Shown: positions 55,775 to 64,000 of the stretch, one piece after another
How the letters are laid out: the number at the start of each line of letters is the position of its first letter
Position numbering within the stretch: position 1 is the first letter of the stretch
Source of the DNA: Monodelphis domestica
Taxonomy: Eukaryota; Chordata; Mammalia; Didelphimorphia; Didelphidae
Direction of reading: 5' to 3'
DNA length: 64,000 bases
Assembly (NCBI RefSeq): GCF_027887165.1
Contig: NC_077232.1
Coordinates: forward strand, 18,368,755-18,432,754
Translations under genes and position numbers: made by a program
Notes under the pieces: generated by a model
The model's input: only the letters and a program-made list of their open reading frames with translations
What the model was told of the DNA's origin: nothing
The model's database searches: none

Positions 55775-57655
55775 AATGTAGGAACACTTTCTATCATAAT
55801 CATTAAGCTCAATAGATTCAGGTAGAACTATCCCATGAACTACTTTGCTCTCTTGGGAGTTATGTATATTTTTATTCCACAGAGACAAATATGAATACCT
55901 CAGAAAGCAGAAGATCACTGCAGTTATTACTAGATGAGTGAGGAGAAGCCAAAAAGTCATGCAAGAATTCACATTTCCTAAAAGAAAATAAGGATAAGAA
56001 ATCTGTTTATAATTAGGACTCTGGCATATGGTCCCTATAAAAGATTCAGAAAATATAGTGAGGCATTCAGAAACTGATACCTCAGTGGTTAGATACATGA
56101 GCTCTGAGATAATTTGATTAAAATCTTCATTAAGGAAGAGGTTTCAATAATCCATAGTGGTTTATTGATGTATTCTTAATTCCCCTTTAAAAATAAGACT
56201 CCAGATATTGGAAACAACCAACATTTAGGCAAGGAAGTAATTAATTAAGGATGATTATTGATTAGAAAGAAATAAAAAATTTCTTAACTATATATATAAG
56301 TTTATTGAGCAACCTGAATATAACATATTTAGGTATTTTATCTGTAGCCACTTTTTAGTGGTCATTCCTATAAATTATTATAATCTACTAAGCCTTCGTT
56401 TTGCAATAGGGTGTTGTCTTATTCAGTCAAAGGGCCTCTGTACTATGTTACTCACCACTGGGAAGGTGAGTATCAGCCAGAAAGAAATCTTGTATACTAT
56501 ATGACTCAGTAATGGGAAGATGAATCCACTAATGGAAGGTCTTTTCTGTTGTCCTATACAGGCAGAGGGGAAACTAAATAGGATAAAGATAGCCAGAGTA
56601 CCACGGATCTTCAGTAACATTATAGGAAATCATTATGAGTGGACAAAGATACAGGTTTCATGTGAGAATAATGGATCCAGCAATTTGTTGGACTAAACTT
56701 AAGAGATTTTGGAAATGGCTTTCCCAAACAGGCTGCAATGTACTGCGATGTTGAAAATTCTTAATGTACAAGTAATCACCTGGTTTGAAATTATGCAATG
56801 AGAAATCTATAGGTCTAGTCTGTAACATTGCTCTGATTCATTATAATTCTTTAATCCTGTTTTCTAATTCTCTTATGTATATGGACATAGCCAAATCCAC
56901 TTCCAAATGGAGATATATGCTGGTGAAAAGGTTTTTTGATATTAAAGGAAAGCGATTGAGAGCAGCTGGTGAATCAGTGTATTAAGAGTCAGGCCTAGAG
57001 ATGGGGGGGTCGAGATTCAAATCTGGCCTCAGACACTTCTGAGCTGTGTGACCATAGGCAAGTCACTTAAACCCCATTGCCTTGCATTTTCCACTATTCT
57101 GCCATGTAGCCAATACACAATATTGACTCCAAGATGGAAGGTAAGGGTTATAAAAATTAATAAAAATAATAATAAAGGAAGATAACCAAACGACATTTCA
57201 TAAGGGGATGTATGACCACCTCCATTAGGTCTGTTCCTCAAATAGATAAAAGCCAAAGGCAAGACATAGAGTTTTCTTTCACAGTTTTCCAATCAATCTC
57301 TTTAACTCTTTATTCATACTCTCTTTCTTTCCTGAAGACTGAGGATAGTAAGGAATATGAAACTTTGGATTCATTGAAAAAGTAGCATAAACTCTAGCCA
57401 GCAGAGCATCTATAAAATGTGAGCCACAATCAGAATCTATCTGAACAGAGGGTCCAAAATTTGGAACAATTTATCTTAATTTCATAGAGGATGCATGTCC
57501 TTTTGAATTTGAAAAAAAGACTCCATCCATCTAATTAATTGGTCAACTTTTACAAGGAAATGATTTAAATTTCCCACTTTAGAAATACTGAGAAAATCAA
57601 TTTGTATATTATTAAAGGGTTGATAAGTGAGAAGATGACCACCATCTGCCATATT
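55775..57655 (-). mobile_element. Endogenous retrovirus fossil, C'2 copy
   Basis: Co-linear with 47705-51720 without the LINE. It carries a SINE1 at 56950-57165. An integrase-type remnant lies at the high-coordinate end and an env-type remnant with a hydrophobic segment at 55763-56098. Gammaretrovirus-like, broken, ancient. Confidence 0.65.
56950..57165 (+). repeat. SINE1 (marsupial tRNA-derived), C'2 copy
   Basis: Orthologous to 51040-51245, with 'GAGCAGCTGGTGAATCAGTG' and 'AGCCAATACACAATATTGAC'. Confidence 0.95.
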
Positions 57656-57689
57656 AAAAAAAGGCATTTTGGTATAAATTACAATCATT

Positions 57690-57835
57690 TTAAACTTGAG
57701 AGCACTGAAGCAAACAGGAGTGAAATGACTTGCCCAAGGTTACACATATAGTGTCTGAGAATGGATTTGAAATGATATATTACTCACTCCAGGCTAAATG
57801 CACTCTTCAGTATGTCCAGATTCTGCCTTCAAGAA
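57690..57835 (+). repeat. MIR-family SINE, 3' half
   Basis: Matches the second half of 16290-16545. The first half and about 900 bp of preceding block C are deleted in C'2. Confidence 0.8.
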
Positions 57836-57994
57836 AATAGTAATGCTTTTTTCCCCTATTTTTTCCCTATCAAGAAATTTTTTCCCTATCAAGATTAGGC
57901 TATATCTAAATATTGGTAAAAGGAAGGAAACATCTGCAACTCAACTTTGAGTACATTTTTATTCTTTTTCCCCATCTTCTAGGTGAGGACTCTT

Positions 57995-58075
57995 TTTTTC
58001 ATATTTTTGTAGTCTTAGCACATAGAACAGTGTTTGGCACATAGTAAGAGCTTATTAAATATTGTTGACTTAATG
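57995..58075 (+). repeat. L2 3' end
   Basis: C'2 copy of 16690-16775. Confidence 0.75.
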
Positions 58076-58079
58076 ATCA

Positions 58080-58950
58080 TTACCCAGCAGAAAAATCAAA
58101 TATTTCATTTATTTTCAGTGATTAGTTAGGAAGCTAAATTTACAAAAGAATAATTTCTCTTTTCCACAATTAAATTATAAGATTGTCCTACCATTTTATG
58201 TCTTATATATTTATAAGAAAAGAGAATATATGGATGTTCATGGAAGACAAGTACCTATGCTTTGTGAGCTTGCCAAGCCCTTTTCAGAGCTGCTCTCCTA
58301 CTTTAGATTTTCCTAACTTTGGAAGAGAGAATAATGAAGAAAACTATAGAATTGTGCCTCACTAAAACCCAATTTATGCACAATTAATGGACATCACGAC
58401 AACATCATGTTGGTCCTTTTCTATTATCAAGGACTACTATGTGAGCAAAATTTCATTTTATTCTTGTTTTTAATCAAATTAAAGCCCAAATGTTTAAGAT
58501 AGTGTTCAGCCAAATACATTTTAAAATCTAGCATTAAAATTTCCTTGTAAATCTGTATATATATATATATATGTATAAATATAAATATATATTATATAAT
58601 AAAAATGTATATGTCACTTAAATATATATTTTAGCTTTTGGCTGACTTTATTAAATCATTCTATTCAATAAAATGTTTAGAACAGAAAAAAATTATTATA
58701 AAATTTGATAGATAATGGGAAAATTTTATGTTCTTGATGGATTACTTCTTTTAACTCTTTCATGATGTTCCACATAAAATATATGCAATAATTAATTGGA
58801 GTTTTATAATATAATATTTAGGACATTAAAAATTATAGAATAAATTAAAATTTTGTATTTTATACATCATATTGAATGAGATGAATTTTCTAATGAGTAT
58901 TTTCAGCAAAAATTATCATTATATTTCTTAAGAGAACACACACATGCAGT
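58080..58950. other. Block C'2 right part, AT-rich, no gene seen
   Basis: Aligns with 16780-17640. A TA/ATA-rich microsatellite lies at 58554-58605. Nothing coding. Confidence 0.55.
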
Positions 58951-60229
58951 CACCTTCCACCACCAAATTCAGTGATCTTTTCCCGAGCCTTCCTTGTGTA
59001 TATCTATGCACTACTTCACCTTTTTTTCATTATCAGTATCACATTCCATGTTACCCAAAATCTGATTGTATTCAGATCTGAGATGATAATATACATTTCA
59101 AAAATTAACTGAGACTTGGAGATATTCAAAGACTTTGTGCATGTCATATACCTAGGAGGAATAGAATCAACTTTTAGTGAATAGCCACCTCACGACAAAC
59201 TTAGAATGACAAAATACCCATGAGAAAATTTTCTCTGTGTACTCATACTTTCCCCTCATTGGTCAGAGAAGAATTTAATGGCTTGTTTTGTTCTTGAGTT
59301 GGCAGCCCTTGTATCTCCAAGGGACCCATATTTCCTCAGAGATTCAGGTCTACCAGATCTGGATAAAATTCCTGTTTCAGACTTAACTTCATCTCTTGAC
59401 ATTGAAAATATTCCTCTTTAGTGTTCCATTCAGTGCTACCAGATTGTGTATCCAATTCAGTTAGTGATTTATTCATTCATTTGGTAACTTTTGTGATTCC
59501 CGTGACTGAGTTGAATGGAGGATAGGGATGGACATCCTTAACTAGATTGTCATCCATGCCACAGCAATGACCAGGAGTGTCCACTTAGCCACTAGAAGTT
59601 TTTGACCTCTTTGTTACAGTGACCAAGGAGATGTTTCTCTAATGGAATCACATGCTTCCTCAGGTTGGAATGTCAGGTTCAAACCCTAAATATAAAGTTC
59701 TGGGCTAACTCTCCTCTTTGGAGTCCTACCCACCTTTATGCATATTGAGCCAGGTAGGTTCTAGGATACCCAGTCTAAACTGCAGTGCTTACATAGATAG
59801 GAATGTGACATAGTAAAAAAATATTTCTCGACCTGGACACAGAAAGAATTGGGAAAAAACCCTCTATCTAATCCACCCACCATTTCTGCACTGGTAAGTC
59901 AATTGACTCCCTCCATTTCCTTTAAAATATGCATAATGATATTTGTGGCACACATCTCATAGGGCTCTTTTAGGGGTCCAATAAAATCATGTCTGAAAAT
60001 TGTTTTCCAACATCTAAAAGTTCTAGAAACAACACCTGAGCCTTTTCAAGTTCAGCATCCTTCAGTAACTGAAGGAATATTTTCATTAATGGCTTACTTT
60101 GCAGCCCTAATGAAGACTTAATTAAATAATATCAGTGATGGATATATTTTGTTCACAGAACTGAATTAAATTTGTGACAGAGGGGGTTAATAATCAAGAT
60201 TATGTGAGACATAGTCCTTGTTATCAATG

Positions 60230-60470
60230 CTAACAACTCACATTTATATAGGACTTAAATATTTGCAAAAGCTTTCCATCACTCTTCTCATCTGAATCTT
60301 CTGAGAACTATGTGAGATGAATACTATTATTTTTATCCTCATTTTTATAGATGAATATTTTGAGGTTGATTGACTTAAATGACTTTTCTATATATATGTA
60401 TATAGATAGACAGACAGATAGATAGATAGATAGATATTATTTATCAGTGTCTGAGGTAGAATTTTAATAC
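60230..60470 (+). repeat. MIR/THER-type SINE relic with (GATA)n
   Basis: B' copy of 20600-20805, with a TAGA/GACA tetranucleotide run at about 60402-60436. Confidence 0.75.
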
Positions 60471-60854
60471 AGGAACTTCCTAGTACTTCTGAATATTGCT
60501 ATTTTTGAAATGTTTTCCTTTTATCAAACCTAAATTGGTTTCTTCTTAATGTCTGCCTTTTGCCCCGGTTCTTACCTTTGAGTACAAGTAGGACAATTCA
60601 TAGCCTTCCACCACAGAACAATCCCTCAGATATTTGAAAATAACTTTAAACTCAACCCCGGCCCTGACACCCATATTTTCACTTTTCTAGGCTAAACACC
60701 CTCAGTTTCTTCCACCAATTTTAAAAAAAAAAGTGAGATTTTAAGGCCTTTCACCATTTTGAAATTCTCTAGCCAATCAATGTCCTTTTCAATGTGGAGA
60801 ACATCCAACTGAACACATTGGTCCAAGTGCTGAATAGTATAGACCACATTTTGT

Positions 60855-61010
60855 GTGATTTCTGTGATGTCTTCAGCTGAAATTGCCTATTCATGTCCCT
60901 TGTCTATTTATCAAATGGAAAATGGCTTAATTTTTTGTCCAATTGATTTAGCTCTTTATAAATTTGCAAAATTAAAGATTTGTCAGAGATTTTTGATATG
61001 AAGAATAGTT
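60855..61010 (-). mobile_element. Remnant of the L1 seen in B
   Basis: 'GAAATTGCCTATTCATGTCCC' and 'AAGATTTGTCAGAGATTTTTG' match 22595-22735. The remaining about 1 kb of the B L1 is deleted here. Confidence 0.75.
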
Positions 61011-62845
61011 TTCATTAACTTTGGTATCACCTCCCTATTAACTGCTATTCTTTCATTGTAATTCCAAAGATTATTCTCCTTGTCAGAAAACAGAAGCAAA
61101 ATCCAAAGTCAGTGGCTCTCTTTTCTCTATGATTCTTTGCACTTAGCTCAACAATCTTAAGAATCAGATCATTTCCTTACTGTATTATCTATTGTTTCCT
61201 CAAATGGACAGATAAAATAATCCCTTCCTTTGTCACCTTTAGTTTTCTTTGCTTCCCTCAACTCATATTCAGCCCTACGACTCCTCTGATTATATTACTA
61301 GAAGGTAAGATATCCTATTCCATTCATCCTCTGTCATATGCATTTTTCTTTGGTGCTGCAGACTTTTTTTCATATCTAAGTCTATCTAATTGAAAATTTT
61401 TCTTTTTTATCCCCAACATTTCATTGTTGAGTTCATTCCGTCCATTCTGATTACAACTCTCCATAGAATTAGGCCACAAAATCATATTTTATTTTACCTT
61501 TGGCATGTGGGGAATTGATTGTATGCAAACCTTAGGTGTATGTCTGACAATTGCTAGATTTTCCATCTTCATGTATCACAGACTTTAGGATGATTTGATG
61601 AGTTTCTCCTCACTCCTCCAACATTCCTATTTACTTTGATCCTACCCAACAATTCCTTATCCCTTGTGAGAGTCCAGTGCAAAATGGAATTTCCTGATAT
61701 TATTCCTTCACTTTTGAACTCCTGATTATAGTATCTTCATCATCATGAAATCCACAACCATTATTTGAGGTGATACCCAGATACATAGATTGATATACAG
61801 ATGATGACAAATAAATATAAAGAAAGAGCAAAGAGAGAAACCAGCAAAGTCCAAATGAATAAGAGGTAGTCAGAAAGGAGTGACAGTGATGAAGAGTTAC
61901 AGTGAAATATAGAAAAAGAAACAAAAAACAGAGCTAGAATGAGGGAGAAAGAAAAAAGTGAAAACATTCTGGCATATGTCCAGATAATTGAAGTCTCTCA
62001 TCAAAATTCTGATAACTGTATAAGTTACTTCCATAATGTTCCTATACTCTGGTTCCCAGATTACCTTTTTTGTTTTCTAAGTATAAAAAAATTACAACAG
62101 ACTGCTATTACAAATTCTATGTCATTGGAATAAGGAAGTGACCTTTCTGAAACCATATTCTCTTTGAGTTCCCTGCCTCAAGTCTACATGTTATATGAAG
62201 ATTTGATTGAGCTATCTCCTGATTGTAACAATGAAGATACTTAGCTCTTCCTTTATAGTGAAGCTAGAATTGTAAGTTACAATCTATTTTTATATTTAAA
62301 TCCAAAATTGAATTAACCACAATTAATTTTAACAATTACCATGGAAGCTAGATTTCTATTTGTGTGTCAAAGATTTTAATTCATCCTCCTTTAGAAAGAC
62401 CTGTATACTCTACAATGAAGTTGTATTTTCTAACTTTCATTCTTCTTAATTAACCAGCTCTGACCATTTTGGCTTGATATTCTCTGATTTGTCTTTCTGT
62501 AATATTTTAAAGATGAAACTTGTTCTAGAGAGCATGTGGCAGCCCTTCTCAGAGCTACCATGGAAACTTCTTCTGGTGTCTCATGGTGGCAAAGTTCAAT
62601 TAGGTACTCTAAGTGTAAGTGACTGATGAATAACTGTGGCAGCACCTTATGAGCTCTAATGGTTTGTACTCTGGGCTGGGAATGACTCTGGATTTGTCTG
62701 TTGCACAAAGGCTACCTTAGCTTAGTTAAGAGAGGGAAGGCTACCACTGGACTGGCTAATCAGTGAATGATATTTAGTGTCTACTACTGTATCCCAGTCA
62801 TTGTGCCAAACCTGGAGAATACAAAGAAAAGTTGTGGCCCTGATC
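61011..62845. other. A/B-shared flank, no gene seen
   Basis: Aligns with 22740-24560. The minus frames (74-92 codons) are not kept in the other copies. Confidence 0.55.
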
Positions 62846-62849
62846 TCTT

Positions 62850-64000
62850 TGCACTGTAGATTGAAAACAGTAAAGTGAGGCTACAGAGTCAAGATAAAAG
62901 AGTCTGAACAGAGAAAGCTTGAACCACCCTGGGGATCCCCTACACCCAAACTTAAAATAACACTTCAAAATGAAAGCTGTATTGACAGAACCCACAAGAA
63001 ATCAGAGTGAAGCAACTTTCTTGTAGAAATTTGGCAGGGTGTTCCTGGCTCACTGGGTTGGGAGGGGAGCAAAGCTCCCAGAAAGGCCACACACCTTTTA
63101 GCAAGGCTCCTCCCAGGAATACTGGCCCAAGCCAATACCAGTCCCATCCCTCAACCCTCATATACTTATTCCAAGGTTCTTCAAGTGGGTCCAATTCAAC
63201 CTTGAGAACATGAAACCCTGTCTAACCTAAGAGAGTGAAACTCCACCCACATCCCTTAAAGATCCAAAGCCCAGATCAAGCCTGCAGTGAGAATCCAAGC
63301 CTTAGCACAGGGCAGTGAATGGTACACCTGGCTGATTCAGGCCTAGATAATACTGAGCCCCAGTCCAATCTGAAACTGAAGGCCCAAACTCCTGCACAAG
63401 GTAGTTGACAGGGCATCTAACTGGTTCAAACCAAAGGGGGAGGTTCAGAGCCCTGGCTGAAATCTTGAGTGTAAAAAAAAAATCTAGAAAGTGAAAAAGA
63501 GGCTTACGGTAAGAGAAAAGTGAAGGGACTGGAGGAATGAAGTAAATTATCTCCCCTAAAGAGGTCCAAAAAACTATTAAATTGGAGGGCAAAATGGGGG
63601 TGGTGACAGGCATTGTTTAACCATTATTCTCATTATAATTGTCTCAGAGGCAATAACAACCACACTCATTCTGGTGTAGAATCCTGCCTCATCCTACAAA
63701 GAATTAGGTGGGGAAGAAGAAAAGGGGGTATGAAAGAAGGGACAGAAAGTATGGAGTTGTGTTTAAAAGTAAAACACTTGTGTGTAGACATAGGGTGAAA
63801 GGAGAGAGAAAGGATAAAAGGGGGAAAATAGAACTGAGGGGAATACTCAATTGATAATCATAACTGTAAATGTGAAAAGGATGAAATCAACCGTCAAACA
63901 GAAGCATAAAAAAGTGGATTGAATATTAGAATCTTACAATATACTCTTTACAAGAATCATATTTGAAGCCGGAAGACACATAAAGAATTAGGGTAAGAGA
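62850..64000 (+). mobile_element. L1: 5' region into ORF2 start, runs off the window
   Basis: Counterpart of 24590-25710. The GC-richer 5' region (62930-63660) is followed at 63860 by 'AACTGTAAATGTGAAAAGG', the ORF2 endonuclease start, and 'TACAAGAATCATATTTGAAGC'. No open frame is retained. Confidence 0.75.

Larger units (their letters stand above)
55262..58952. repeat. Segmental duplication block C'2
   Basis: A second copy of C' that begins at the equivalent of 13265 and runs to the equivalent of 17640, then joins B' directly. It has the shared SINE1 but not the LINE, the second SINE1 or the LTR of C'1. Confidence 0.85.
58952..64000. repeat. Segmental duplication unit B' (cut by window end)
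   Basis: Begins at the equivalent of about 19343 in B and follows it to the window end (equivalent of about 25700). Relative to B it lacks about 1.4 kb including most of the L1 (21590-22735). The receptor expected at the B position lies outside the window. Confidence 0.85.

Noticed and set aside
1-64000. CRISPR-like arrays or bacterial-type gene systems
   Set aside because: The direct repeats seen are dispersed SINE, LINE and segmental copies, and the gene content is vertebrate.

Overview
The window is mammalian nuclear DNA and almost certainly marsupial, most likely a South American opossum such as Monodelphis or a close relative. The evidence is the repeat content. It holds tRNA-derived SINEs of the marsupial SINE1 type (tail 'GGAGCCAATACACAGTATTG'), Mar1-type SINEs ending in a 'TTTGCCAAGAAAACTTCTCATG'-like block, many MIR/THER-type SINEs, and L1 3' ends of the marsupial kind. 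The only intact protein-coding genes are three olfactory receptors (ORs) on the + strand: 9898-10842, 28217-29164 and 43126-44070. They look like family-5 (OR5B-like) class II receptors of 314-315 residues. Each has its coding sequence in one exon with a splice acceptor 20-30 bases upstream of the start codon. Everything else is duplicated intergenic DNA packed with transposon relics.

The layout is a nested segmental duplication. Flank A with OR1 (1-12190) and flank B with OR2 (18840-30490) are old duplicates of each other, separated by block C (12820-17645). The whole A-C-B array was then copied again as A' with OR3 (31970-46310), C' (46790-58952) and B' (58952 to the window end). C' was itself duplicated, giving C'1 (46790-54655) and C'2 (55262-58952), joined by about 600 bp that matches flank A. 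Extrapolating the B/B' offset (about 38.3 kb) predicts a fourth receptor roughly 2.5 kb past the right edge.

Insertions present in one copy and absent from another give a relative timetable. An L1 3' end upstream of all three receptors predates the first duplication. A telomere-like repeat is in A and A' but not B or B'. A SINE1 is in C'1 and C'2 but not C. A second SINE1 and a GC-rich LINE are in C'1 only. Three solo LTRs are each in one copy only. Fragments of old retroviral pol and env sequence, all broken, lie on the minus strand in A, C, A', C'1 and C'2.

The receptors should act independently as odorant GPCRs in sensory neurons. No operon-like coupling or shared promoter can be read from the sequence, and the upstream noncoding exons were not identified. 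The most interesting signals are a conversion tract shared by OR1 and OR2, a DRH in place of DRY in all three receptors, an upstream ORF overlapping the OR2 start, the telomere-like insert, and an internally deleted LINE with a GC-rich 5' region.
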